From: Modestobacter sp. VKM Ac-2984
GTDB taxonomy: Bacteria > Actinomycetota > Actinomycetes > Mycobacteriales > Geodermatophilaceae
Length of the DNA: 64,000 nt
Direction of reading: 5' to 3'
NCBI RefSeq assembly: GCF_026967985.1
Contig: NZ_JAPVBJ010000008.1
Location: 186,001-250,000, forward strand
Below, piece by piece: positions 46,901-55,036 of this stretch. The notes under the pieces were generated by a model. That model was not told where the DNA came from. It did not search any database and was given only the letters and a program-made list of their open reading frames with translations. Numbering within the stretch: the stretch's first letter is position 1; the number at the start of each line of letters is the position of its first letter. Both the position numbers and the translations under genes were made by a program.

Positions 46901-48345
46901 GTTCGTTCTCCGGCCTGAACACGGCGACGACGGCGCTGTGGGCGCAGCAGCGGGGGCTCGACGTCACCGGGCAGAACATCGCCAACGTCAACACCCCGGG
47001 CTACACCCGCCAGCGGGCGGAGCTGCAGTCGATCGGTGGCAACGCCGTCCCGGCGATGTACGCGGTCAGCAACCAGGTCGGCCAGGGTGTCGACGCGGAC
47101 AAGGTGATCCGCATCCGGGACGGCTTCCTGGAGAGTCGGGCGCAGGTCGAGTCCGCCTCGACCGCCCGGATGACCGCTCAGGACGCCACCCTCGCGCAGA
47201 TCGAGCAGGCCTTCCGCGAGCCCGGCGAGACCGGCATCCAGGCGAAGCTCACCGGCGTCTTCACCGCCTGGGGCGACGTCGCCAACCACCCCACCGAGGA
47301 CGGCGCCCGGACGGCCGTGCTGCAGAAGACCGCCACGCTGGTCGCCGAGCTGCAGACCACGAGCGCCAACCTGGACAAGCAGTGGACGCAGACCCGCGAC
47401 AGCCTGGACACCCTGGCGCAGGACGTGAACGCGAAGACCCAGTCGATCGCCGACCTGAACCGGGCGATCAAGCGGGCGACCCAGGCCGGCCTGCCGGTCA
47501 ACGAGCTGGCCGACAAGCGGGACGGCCTGGTGATGGACCTGGCCAACTCCATCGGCGCCACCTCCAGCCCCGGGGACGACGGGCAGGTCAACGTCTCCGT
47601 CGCCGGCGCGATGCTGGTCTCCGGCGTGTCGGCGATCGGCATCCGGGTCATCGGTACCGAGGTGCCCGCCGAGGCCACGGCCACGGACCCCTCGTTCGTC
47701 ACCGACCCGGGCGGCACCCGGCTCGCCCTCGGCGGCACGGCGGGCGGTGCGCTGACGGCGCTGAGCCAGACGATCCCGCGGTACCAGCAGAAGCTGGACG
47801 CGGTCGCCCAGCAGCTGGCCGACCAGGTCAACGCCGTGCACGCCGGTCCGGACGCCTACGACAAGAACGGTGCTCCCGGCGGCCCGATGTTCGGTTCGGG
47901 CGCCGTGCCGACCGGTCCGGTCACCGCCGCGAACATCACCCTGCTGATCACCGACCCGGCGAAGCTCGCGGCTGCCTCGGTCGCGCCGATGCCGGCGACC
48001 GCGGGACCGCCGGCGGTCCCCGCCAGGCCGTCGGCCGACGCCGGCAACGCCGCGAAGCTGGCCGCCATGGCGAAGGCGGGCTCCGGGGCGGCCGTCGCCT
48101 ACCGGCAGCTGATCGTCGACCTCGGCGTCGAGGCGTCGGTGGCGACGAGCAACCTGCAGACGCAGACGGTGGTCGCCGCACAGGTGGACGCGTCCCGCGA
48201 GTCCGTCTCGGGGGTCAACCTCGACGAGGAGATGACGAAGATGCTGCAGTTCCAGCACGCCTACTCCGCCGCCGCGCGGATGATCACCACCATCGACGAG
48301 ACGCTCGACGTGCTGATCAACCGCACCGGCCGAGTGGGGCTGTGA
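46897..48345 (+). CDS. flgK: Flagellar hook-associated protein 1 FlgK
   Basis: A 482-residue hook-filament junction protein. The N-terminus SSFSGLNTATTALWAQQRGLDVTGQNIANVNTPGYTRQRAEL in blocks and the C-terminus SGVNLDEEMTKMLQFQHAYSAAARMITTIDETLDVLINRTGRVGL in blocks are canonical. The GTG at 46897 overlaps the flgN stop. A Pro/Ala-rich insertion (PMPATAGPPAVPARPSADAG) interrupts the C-terminal third. Confidence 0.95.
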   Translation: MSSFSGLNTATTALWAQQRGLDVTGQNIANVNTPGYTRQRAELQSIGGNAVPAMYAVSNQVGQGVDADKVIRIRDGFLESRAQVESASTARMTAQDATLAQIEQAFREPGETGIQAKLTGVFTAWGDVANHPTEDGARTAVLQKTATLVAELQTTSANLDKQWTQTRDSLDTLAQDVNAKTQSIADLNRAIKRATQAGLPVNELADKRDGLVMDLANSIGATSSPGDDGQVNVSVAGAMLVSGVSAIGIRVIGTEVPAEATATDPSFVTDPGGTRLALGGTAGGALTALSQTIPRYQQKLDAVAQQLADQVNAVHAGPDAYDKNGAPGGPMFGSGAVPTGPVTAANITLLITDPAKLAAASVAPMPATAGPPAVPARPSADAGNAAKLAAMAKAGSGAAVAYRQLIVDLGVEASVATSNLQTQTVVAAQVDASRESVSGVNLDEEMTKMLQFQHAYSAAARMITTIDETLDVLINRTGRVGL

Positions 48346-48349
48346 CCTG

Positions 48350-49261
48350 ATGCGGATCACCCAGCGCTCGCTCGCCGTCACCGCACTGCAGGGCCTCAAC
48401 CGCAACCAGGAGGCCATCGCCAAGCTGCAGGCGCAGCTGACCTCGGGCAAGACCATCAACAAGCCCTCCGACGACCCCACCGGCACGAACGCCGCGATGC
48501 AGACCCGCCAGGAGCTCGCCGGTGCTGCGCAGTACGCCCGGAACATCAACGACGGGATCGGCCTGCTCGACGCCACGGACTCCGCCCTGCAGAACATGAT
48601 CAAGCAGGTGCAGAACGTGCGCGCCCTGACCGTCAAGGGACTCAACGCCGGCACCCTGTCCGATGCCTCGGCGATGGCCATCTCGACCGAGGTCTCCGGC
48701 ATCCGAGGGAGCCTCCTGGGGCTGGCCAACACCACGGTGCAGGGGAAGCCCGTCTTCGGCGGGGTCACGAGCGACTCCTCCGCCTACGACGTCGCCACCG
48801 GCGGCTACCAGGGGTTCGGTGGCACCACCGTGCCGCCGGTGCCGGTCATCCCGGTGAACCGGCAGGTCTCCGACGCGGACTCGATCCGGGTCGACCTCAC
48901 CGGGCCCGAGGCGTTCGGCGACCCGGCGACCGGGGACCTGTTCGCGATCGTCCAGGCCATCGCCACCGACGTCGTCGCGGACCCGGCCGCCCTCGCCGGC
49001 CACCTGCAGGAGCTGGATGCCGCGCTCAACCGGATGCTGACCGCGGTGGCCGACATCGGTACGCGCACGAACCGGATCGAGACGGCACAGCAGGTGAACA
49101 AGGACCTGCAGCTGTCGTTGACCAGCAGGTCCTCGGTCATCGAGAACGTCGACCTGCCCAAGACGATCATGAACCTGCAGATGCAGCAGGTCGGCTACGA
49201 GGCCGCGCTGGGGGCCACCGCGAAGGCCATCCAGCCCACTCTGCTGGACTTCCTGCGCTGA
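48350..49261 (+). CDS. flgL: Flagellar hook-associated protein 3 FlgL
   Basis: A 303-residue flagellin-like junction protein. The N-terminus MRITQRSLAVTALQGLNRNQ, then LQAQLTSGKTINKPSDDPTG, is the FlgL signature; the C-terminal helix VIENVDLPKTIMNLQMQQVGYEAALGATAKAIQPTLLDFL in blocks completes it. It begins 4 bp after flgK. A strong hairpin follows 51 bp after its stop. Confidence 0.95.
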   Translation: MRITQRSLAVTALQGLNRNQEAIAKLQAQLTSGKTINKPSDDPTGTNAAMQTRQELAGAAQYARNINDGIGLLDATDSALQNMIKQVQNVRALTVKGLNAGTLSDASAMAISTEVSGIRGSLLGLANTTVQGKPVFGGVTSDSSAYDVATGGYQGFGGTTVPPVPVIPVNRQVSDADSIRVDLTGPEAFGDPATGDLFAIVQAIATDVVADPAALAGHLQELDAALNRMLTAVADIGTRTNRIETAQQVNKDLQLSLTSRSSVIENVDLPKTIMNLQMQQVGYEAALGATAKAIQPTLLDFLR

Positions 49262-49312
49262 TCGTCGGTAGGTGGCCCTTTCCGGGGCCCACCTGCCGAG
49301 AGAACAGGAGCA

Positions 49313-49340
49313 GGGCGCGCTCACCCGGGTGAGCGCGCCC
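49313..49340 (+). terminator. 28-bp perfect palindrome between flgL and csrA
   Basis: GGGCGCGCTCACCC and its exact complement GGGTGAGCGCGCCC meet without a spacer, so the RNA would fold as a long GC stem with a small loop. It may end the flgN-flgK-flgL transcript or serve as an operator for csrA. A smaller hairpin (CCGCCG/CGGCGG) follows. Confidence 0.5.
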
Positions 49341-49402
49341 GGTCCCGCCGACCGGCGGGGCGATGCCACGGACGGCCCACACGAACCCATGGAGGGGTAC
49401 CC

Positions 49403-49651
49403 ATGCTCACTCTCACCCGCAGCGTCGGCGAGAGCATCCGGATCGGCGAGGACATCGAGGTCTACGTCGTCGAGGTCCGCGGCGGGACCGTGCGACTGGG
49501 CTTCAAGGCCCCGCGCGAGGTGACGATCCACCGCGAAGAGGTCTACAAGCAGATCGCCGAGGCGCAGAGCCTGGCCGCTGAAGTGGCCGCCGACGCACTG
49601 GGCGCCTTGGCGGCATTTGCACCAGGACCTGATCAGCCGACTGGCAAGTAA
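49403..49651 (+). CDS. csrA: Carbon storage / flagellin translation regulator CsrA
   Basis: An 82-residue RNA-binding protein. MLTLTRSVGESIRIGEDIEV, then RGGTVRLGFKAPREVTIHREEVYKQI, contains the family RNA-binding residues (N-terminal LTLTR and the APREV Arg near position 44). It extends about 20 residues beyond the usual 60. GGAGGGG precedes the ATG. In Bacillus subtilis CsrA represses hag translation by binding a leader stem-loop and the ribosome site; the flagellin leaders here have both elements. FliW, the usual antagonist, is not encoded in the window. Confidence 0.95.
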   Translation: MLTLTRSVGESIRIGEDIEVYVVEVRGGTVRLGFKAPREVTIHREEVYKQIAEAQSLAAEVAADALGALAAFAPGPDQPTGK

Positions 49652-49793
49652 TGCCATCAGGTCGCCCGATACGGCGCAATAACAGCTCACCCCAGCCGTC
49701 ACAGTAGTCACAGGGCGGCGAGTCTCGCCGTCCGAGGCACCGATCGTGCGCAAGTCTTCCCCCAACGCACCACGGTTACAGGGGGAGACGAAC

Positions 49794-50378
49794 ATGGAAC
49801 TCAGCGCATTCGCATCGGGCCCGGCAGACAGCGTCGAGCTGTCGGTCGACCTGCGCGTCGGGCCGTCCGGCGCCGACGACCTGCGTCTCCGTGAGGCCGT
49901 CGACGGCTCCTTCGATGAGCCGGCCGCCGCGGGCGCGGCCTGGTCGGAGACGGTCGTGGTGCACGTCCAGCTGCGCCCCCGCCGGCCGGCCACCCGCCGG
50001 TGCCTGGCCGCCCTCACCGCGCTGGCTGCCCGGCACGAGTCGGTGGCCTTCGCGCTGACCGGCCTCAGCGGCGACGACCGCGCCGTCCGGATCACCGTCG
50101 GCGTCGAGCTCGGTCCCCGCGAGCTGATCGCGAAGTTCTCCGACCAGGCGCAGGCCGCCTACGCCTTCGTGGACGGGCTCTTCACCGACCTCTACGACTT
50201 CATGCCGGTCTACGTCGCCGAGCCGAGCGAGGTCGAGCGCGCCGCGGCCGCCGGTGTGCTCGAGGCCGTCGAGACGCCCCGGCCCCGCATGCCGGCCCCG
50301 CGCATCCCCTCGCCCCGCCGTCCCTCCGGTGACAGCGTCCACGCCCCCGCCCGCCGCGGGGTGCCCGCCCTCGTCTGA
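49794..50378 (+). CDS. Unknown protein downstream of csrA
   Basis: A 194-residue protein that I do not recognise. GGGGGAG lies before the ATG. It reads as one compact acidic domain to about residue 150 (strands such as SVELSVDLRVG and ETVVVHVQLRPR, then KFSDQAQAAYAFVDGLFTDLYDFMPVYVAEPSEVE) followed by a Pro/Arg-rich tail. No membrane segment or signal peptide is seen. It lies between csrA and the sigma-like gene, and may be co-regulated with them. Its position makes it a candidate partner of CsrA, but no sequence link to FliW was found. Confidence 0.6.
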   Translation: MELSAFASGPADSVELSVDLRVGPSGADDLRLREAVDGSFDEPAAAGAAWSETVVVHVQLRPRRPATRRCLAALTALAARHESVAFALTGLSGDDRAVRITVGVELGPRELIAKFSDQAQAAYAFVDGLFTDLYDFMPVYVAEPSEVERAAAAGVLEAVETPRPRMPAPRIPSPRRPSGDSVHAPARRGVPALV

Positions 50379-50477
50379 GGCCGGACGCAGCAGGCCCACC
50401 GAGGGTCGGCTCCCCGCTCGCTGTCGCCCCAGGCACGCCCCACCCCAGCCCACCTGCACTTCCCCTCAGGAGGACCG

Positions 50478-51575
50478 GTGTCCCAGGACATGTTCACCGC
50501 ACAGCTCGCCACCGACGCCGCCCGCACCCGTGAACCGCTGGTGTTCGGCGAGCTCACCGAGGCCGAGGGCTGGGCGCTGGCCCCGATCACCCCCCGCGAT
50601 CGGGTGCACTTCCGCACCGACCGGGAGCTGCCGCTGGACACCTTCCGGGCGGCCCTGCCGGCCGAGGTCACGGTGACCTACGACGAGGGCGACGGCCTGT
50701 ACCGGGTCGACGGCGAGACCGGGACGGCCGAGGAGCTCGCCGGCCTGATCCGCGCCTGGTGCGCCACCGAGGGCTACGCGACGGTCGGGCTGCGGCCGGA
50801 GACCGGCGTGCGCCGCCGGGCACCCCGCGACCTGCCCGCCGCCTTCCTCGACGGGCTGTGCCGGCACTACTGCCGGGTCAGCCTCAGGCGCCTGCAGCGG
50901 AACATGAGCACCATCCGGCTGCACCTGCCCGACAACGACGACGTCGACCAGCAGGTGGCCGAGTGGGTGCTGAAGGCGGTGAGCCAGTACGACGAGACCA
51001 AGTCCGTCCCCTTCGGCGCCTTCCTGGCGACCCAGCTCTCCAAGTGGGTCCACGACCTGGGGCGCAACGCCTACGGCCGGACCGCGGCCGACACGGAGAA
51101 CAAGCAGCAGAAGGCGGTCGCTGCGTTCACCGCGGAGCACCAGCGCCGGCCCAGCGAGAAGGAGCTGGCTGCCTACATGGGCCAGAGCGTGGCCACGCTG
51201 CGCCGCAACTCCCAGACCGTCGCCACCCTGAACGGCCTGCGCAACCTGCAGTCCCTGGACGGCGGGGCGGACACGGTGGAGTTCGTGGTCCCCGACAGCG
51301 CCGAGGTGCCCGACGAGATCATGGGCGAGGCCGAGCAGAGCCTGCTGTCGCACGCCCTGACCGCCGCGTGCGCACCCGACCCGACCGCCCGCCGGGACCA
51401 GCGGGCGGCCCAGCCGAACGTGCTGGGCTGGGCGACCTGGTACCTGACGACCTGGGGCGGGCAGACCAAGACGCAGCTGTCGGCCGACCTGGGCACGTCG
51501 GTGCGCAACATGAACGTGCACGCCGACCGCGCCGAGAAGGCCCTCAAGGACCGCCTCTCCGAGCTGGGCGGCTGA
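50478..51575 (+). CDS. Divergent sigma-70 family protein with N-terminal extension
   Basis: A 365-residue protein whose C-terminal two thirds resemble a sigma factor. Region 2-like: VDQQVAEWVLKAVSQYDETKSVPFGAFLATQLSKWVHDLGR (about 155-195). Region 3-like: AFTAEHQRRPSEKELAAYMGQSVATLRRNSQ (about 215-245). Region 4-like: a helix-turn-helix around LTTWGGQTKTQLSADLGTSVRNMNVHADRAEKAL near the end. The first 110 residues form an extra domain unknown to me. AGGAGGA lies before the GTG. It may direct a second flagellar or envelope regulon, or be a sigma-derived regulator. Confidence 0.7.
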   Translation: MSQDMFTAQLATDAARTREPLVFGELTEAEGWALAPITPRDRVHFRTDRELPLDTFRAALPAEVTVTYDEGDGLYRVDGETGTAEELAGLIRAWCATEGYATVGLRPETGVRRRAPRDLPAAFLDGLCRHYCRVSLRRLQRNMSTIRLHLPDNDDVDQQVAEWVLKAVSQYDETKSVPFGAFLATQLSKWVHDLGRNAYGRTAADTENKQQKAVAAFTAEHQRRPSEKELAAYMGQSVATLRRNSQTVATLNGLRNLQSLDGGADTVEFVVPDSAEVPDEIMGEAEQSLLSHALTAACAPDPTARRDQRAAQPNVLGWATWYLTTWGGQTKTQLSADLGTSVRNMNVHADRAEKALKDRLSELGG

Positions 51576-51766
51576 GCTCCGCCGGCCCGCCGGCACGTGC
51601 GGCGGCCCGGTGTCCGGGAGCTGGAGACGGCAGGCGAAAAAGGTTGCGATCCGGGTCCATCGGGCCTCTCACCTGCCGATATCCAAGTCGTGAACGCGCC
51701 GGAGCCCCCTCGCCGCACTGCGCGGGCCGGTCGCCCGGCCGGGGCCCAGCGTCCGGTGGTGGGGGA

Positions 51767-52114
51767 GTGAGCGGCCCCCCGGCCGAGGACCCGGCGCAGG
51801 CGGTCCTGGTGCCGCACTGGCTGAGCAGTCCGGACCGGCTCGAGGTCGAGCGGGCCGTGCGAGCCGCGCTCGACGGCGGACCGCTGCACCCGGTCGCCGC
51901 CGTCCACCTGGGCGAGGTGCTCACCGAACTGCACGTGGCCGCCGCCCGCGAGGTCGTCTGGCCGGCGCCCACCGCGCGCGTCCGCCGGGCCACCGGCTGG
52001 TCCGACGACGTGGTCCCGGTGCGGCTGTCCGCCGTCGAGCTGGCGAGCGTGTTGTCCCTGCCCGGTCTGGCGACCGTCGCCCGAGAAGCCCTGACCGGAG
52101 GACGCAGCGCATGA
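51767..52114 (+). CDS. Unknown protein, coupled to the next gene
   Basis: A 115-residue protein with no family I recognise. It is helical and acidic (HWLSSPDRLEVERAVRAAL, then AAVHLGEVLTELHVAAAREVVWPA) and has no signal or membrane segment. A GGTGGTGGGGGA stretch precedes the GTG. The stop overlaps the next ATG by 4 bp. In the 190-bp gap before it, GCCGATAT (51675-51682) would fit a sigma-28 -10 box, but no matching -35 box is seen. Confidence 0.55.
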   Translation: MSGPPAEDPAQAVLVPHWLSSPDRLEVERAVRAALDGGPLHPVAAVHLGEVLTELHVAAAREVVWPAPTARVRRATGWSDDVVPVRLSAVELASVLSLPGLATVAREALTGGRSA

Positions 52115-52872
52115 CCGGAGCGCTCTTCGGTGCCCCCGCCGGGCTCCTCCAGCGACTGAGCCGGGCCGAGGTCCGGGTGCCCGACGTGTGGGCGGCCGTG
52201 GAGCTGCTGGCCGACCGCGGCGTCCACCCGGACCTGGAGCTCGGCGTCACCGACGGGGCGGGCCGAGGCCCGATGCTGGTGCTGGACGACACCGGTCGTC
52301 GTACCCGCGTCCTGCTCGCCGAGGTCGCCGCGGAGATGACCCGGGCCCGGGTGCCGGTGGCGGCCGAGTCGGTCGCCACCGCGCTGGGTGCCTGGCTCGC
52401 CCGCCGCCCGGTGCCCGACCCGGTCGCCCTCGCCACGGGCGTCGCCGTCCTGGACTGGTCCGACGCCCGGCACACCGTCCTGGGCTGGCGGGTGGTGGTC
52501 GCGCGCGAGCAGCTGGTCGTGCCCTGGCGCCCGTCCCGCACCGCGACGCTGCCCCTGGTCCACCAGGCGCGCTCGGCGGCGCTGGGCCGGGCCGCGATCG
52601 TCCGGACCGCGCTCCGGGTCGAGGGCCCGGTGGGCCTGTGGACCTCGACCAGCGTGCCCGGCGTGGACACCGCGGTGCTGGTGCGCCCCGAGGAGCTGCT
52701 CGCCGAGATGGCCGCCACCGGGCTGCGGCTGCACGACATGCACGTCGTCGTCACGCCCCACCGGCCGGTCGCCTGCGCAGACGCCGCCGTGGCCCGCCGG
52801 CTGGTCGCGGAGGCGACCGACGCCTGCGCGATCCTGCCGTGGCAGGAGCTGGCCGACCTCGGCTGGGCCTGA
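52111..52872 (+). CDS. Unknown protein, last gene of the plus-strand block
   Basis: A 253-residue protein that I do not recognise, translationally coupled to the preceding gene. It looks like a soluble mixed alpha/beta protein (RVPDVWAAVELLADRGVHPDLEL; RHTVLGWRVVVAREQLVVPW; RAAIVRTALRVEGPVGLWTS in separate segments) with a hydrophobic core and no export signal. Position at the end of the csrA/sigma-like block suggests co-regulation with motility, but there is no direct evidence of function. Confidence 0.6.
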   Translation: MTGALFGAPAGLLQRLSRAEVRVPDVWAAVELLADRGVHPDLELGVTDGAGRGPMLVLDDTGRRTRVLLAEVAAEMTRARVPVAAESVATALGAWLARRPVPDPVALATGVAVLDWSDARHTVLGWRVVVAREQLVVPWRPSRTATLPLVHQARSAALGRAAIVRTALRVEGPVGLWTSTSVPGVDTAVLVRPEELLAEMAATGLRLHDMHVVVTPHRPVACADAAVARRLVAEATDACAILPWQELADLGWA

Positions 52873-52897
52873 CCCGTCCGACCCGGCCGACCGCCGA

Positions 52898-54844
52898 TCA
52901 GCTCAGCTCGCCGTACTCCCAGTGCCACGGCTCCGGGTTCTGCCCGCCTGCCCGCGCCCAGTCCGGGTGCAGCCAGCCGAAGTGGCCGGCGTTGCGCTGC
53001 ATCCACGCGGTCTGCGCGGTGCCGAACACGTTGATCCCGCCGCAGAGGTCGACCGCCAGGGCCCAGCCGTGGTTGGAGGTCCCCGGCACCGCGGTGATCT
53101 TCGGCTTCCGGTGGTGCGCGTCGACCTGGGCGCCCAGCGACCGGTAGGAGTCGGTGATGCACAGGGGGGCGCCGAAGGCCTGCGCGTAGGCCACGGACAT
53201 CGCCCGGTAGGCAGCCGCCGCGTCACAGCGCAACCTGTGCCCACCCCCGATCGGGCAGAGCTGGTCGGCCGGGATCTGCCCGTTGGCCCAGCCCCCCCAC
53301 GCGCCGGACACGGGCCCGGCACCGCTGCCCGGGGCGGGCAGCGGAGCGCTGCACGTCGCCGTGACGGGGCCGCTGACCGGCACCGGCGTGGGCGTGGCCG
53401 GCGGCACCGAGACCCGGACGGCGGTGCTCAGGTCGGCCAGCTCGCGCACCGCGACCTGGTGGCGGTCGGCCGAGGCGGACAGCACGCTCGTGCCGCCCAC
53501 GTACAGGCCGACGTCGTCCAGGCCGCTGCGCGGGTCGGTGCTGAACACCAGGTCGCCCACCTGGAGCTGTCCGGCCGGGACCGGCGTGCCCTGGGCCCAC
53601 TGGCCGGTCAGGTCGGTGGGCAGCCCGACGCCGCCCTGGGCCCAGGCCGTGGCGGTGAGCCCGCCGCAGTCGTACCCGTCGGCTCCGTGCTGCCCGAGCA
53701 GGTAGGGCTTGCCGAGCTGGGCGAAGGCGGCGCTGACCGCGGCGACGGTCTCGGCCGGGAGCACGGTGAGCGTGCCGCCGGCGGCGTAGGTGGTGGCCAC
53801 GCCGGGCACCGGTGCGCCCGTGGGGTCGCGCAGCGCGGCGAGCCCGGCCGGCAGCGTCCCCGGGTCGGTCAGGGCCGCGGCGGGCGGCGGGGTGATGCCG
53901 GCGGCGGCCAGCCGGCCGAGGTGGTCCTGCCAGGCGACCAGCGCGGCCGTGTTGCGTGCCTGCTGGTCGGGCGCGGCGGCGCTCGTCGACAGCGCAGCCC
54001 ACTGGGCGCTCACGGTCGGGTCGAGGTCGGCGACGATCGCGCGGACCTCGGTGAGCACGTCGGCGGCGCGGCTGCGCGCCTGTGTCGCGGCCGCCTCGGC
54101 CGCGGCGGCGGTGTCGGTGTGCTGCGCCGCCTGGACGGCGGTCAGGGCGGCGCGGGCCACCGAGCTGTCCTGCTGCTCGGCCAGCTGCTCGGTCAGCCCC
54201 TGCGCGTGCAGGACGTCGGAGGTCGACCCGGGCTGGTGCAGGGACAGCTGTGCCAGCGGCCAGCGCTCCTCCGGGCTGCGCCGGTACGCGGTGGCCGCGT
54301 GGGCACCGACGGCAGCCCGGTCGGCGGTGACCACCGCCAGGGCGGCCGCGCCGGCGTCGCGAGCCTGCTGCGCCTGGGCGTCGAGGGCCTCTGCCTCGGC
54401 CAACGCGGCCCGGTGGCGCGCGGCGGCGTCCGCCAGGGTCGCGGCGGTGGCGGCCACCTCACTGGCGGTGGCCGCTGCGGGCACCTGGCCGGCCTCGGTG
54501 GGCGGCTGGGCGCTGACGGCCAGGACGCCGATCAGGGCCAGCGTCGCACCGCTGACGACGGCCAGGCGGTGCCACCAGCGCCGGGGATCACCGGGGGTGC
54601 GGGCGCGGCGGGGTGCGGGTCGGCGGCCAGCCTGGGCCGGACGACGGCCGGCGGGGACGGGCTTCCGCCCCGTGGGCCGGCGGGCCGGTGCCGTGCCGAC
54701 CGCGGGCTTCCTCGCGGCCGCCTTCTGTGCGGGTGCCTTACGTGTGGGTGTTTGCCGTGCGGGTGCCTTCCGTGCGGGCTGGCCGGCGGCGCCGGACCGG
54801 GCACGGGGCCGCGGCGCAGGAGCGTGCGCGCGTGGTGCGGACAC
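52898..54844 (-). CDS. VanY-type carboxypeptidase with degenerate NlpC/P60 domain
   Basis: A 648-residue envelope protein. A basic KAPA-repeat tail (residues 1-88) precedes a membrane segment (about 98-115), an Ala-rich coiled coil (about 120-300), an NlpC/P60-like domain (about 370-460) and an M15B D-alanyl-D-alanine carboxypeptidase domain (about 520-648). M15B ligands are seen in TSNHGWALAVDLCGG and EPWHWEYGE. The NlpC part keeps Cys (YDCGGLTATAW), but the usual His of HVGLY is Asp (LDDVGLYVGG), so its peptidase activity is probably lost. The GTG at 54844 is chosen for GGGGGA upstream. Confidence 0.82.
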   Translation of the reverse strand: MSAPRAHAPAPRPRARSGAAGQPARKAPARQTPTRKAPAQKAAARKPAVGTAPARRPTGRKPVPAGRRPAQAGRRPAPRRARTPGDPRRWWHRLAVVSGATLALIGVLAVSAQPPTEAGQVPAAATASEVAATAATLADAAARHRAALAEAEALDAQAQQARDAGAAALAVVTADRAAVGAHAATAYRRSPEERWPLAQLSLHQPGSTSDVLHAQGLTEQLAEQQDSSVARAALTAVQAAQHTDTAAAAEAAATQARSRAADVLTEVRAIVADLDPTVSAQWAALSTSAAAPDQQARNTAALVAWQDHLGRLAAAGITPPPAAALTDPGTLPAGLAALRDPTGAPVPGVATTYAAGGTLTVLPAETVAAVSAAFAQLGKPYLLGQHGADGYDCGGLTATAWAQGGVGLPTDLTGQWAQGTPVPAGQLQVGDLVFSTDPRSGLDDVGLYVGGTSVLSASADRHQVAVRELADLSTAVRVSVPPATPTPVPVSGPVTATCSAPLPAPGSGAGPVSGAWGGWANGQIPADQLCPIGGGHRLRCDAAAAYRAMSVAYAQAFGAPLCITDSYRSLGAQVDAHHRKPKITAVPGTSNHGWALAVDLCGGINVFGTAQTAWMQRNAGHFGWLHPDWARAGGQNPEPWHWEYGELS

Positions 54845-54982
54845 CGTCGTTCCCCCAGCTGCGTCGGATCGGCCCGGCCGCCAGGTGGCGCCCGTTGTCC
54901 TGATCCCATCGACGTGCCGCCCCGGGCGGTGGAGGTCCCTCACCGGTTCGGGGGGTGCAGCTCACCCCTTCGGGGGAGACGA

Positions 54983-55018
54983 CGAGGCCCCGCCGTCCAA
55001 CGGGACGGCGGGGCCTCG
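54983..55018 (-). terminator. Terminator after gltA
   Basis: CGAGGCCCCGCCGTCC (54983-54998) and GGACGGCGGGGCCTCG (55003-55018) form a perfect 16-bp stem with the tetraloop AACG, 18 bp after the gltA stop on the minus strand. Confidence 0.8.
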
Positions 55019-55036
55019 GGTGGTGCGGTCCGGCGG

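Noticed and set aside
54845-54980. Leader with GGGGTGA, GATCCGACGCAGCT and GGGGGAAC blocks, recalling the ydaO c-di-AMP riboswitch found before wall-hydrolase genes
   Set aside because: The blocks are in the wrong order and the conserved GCCGAnnCCGACAGCT...ACC core is not matched; there is too little room before the start.
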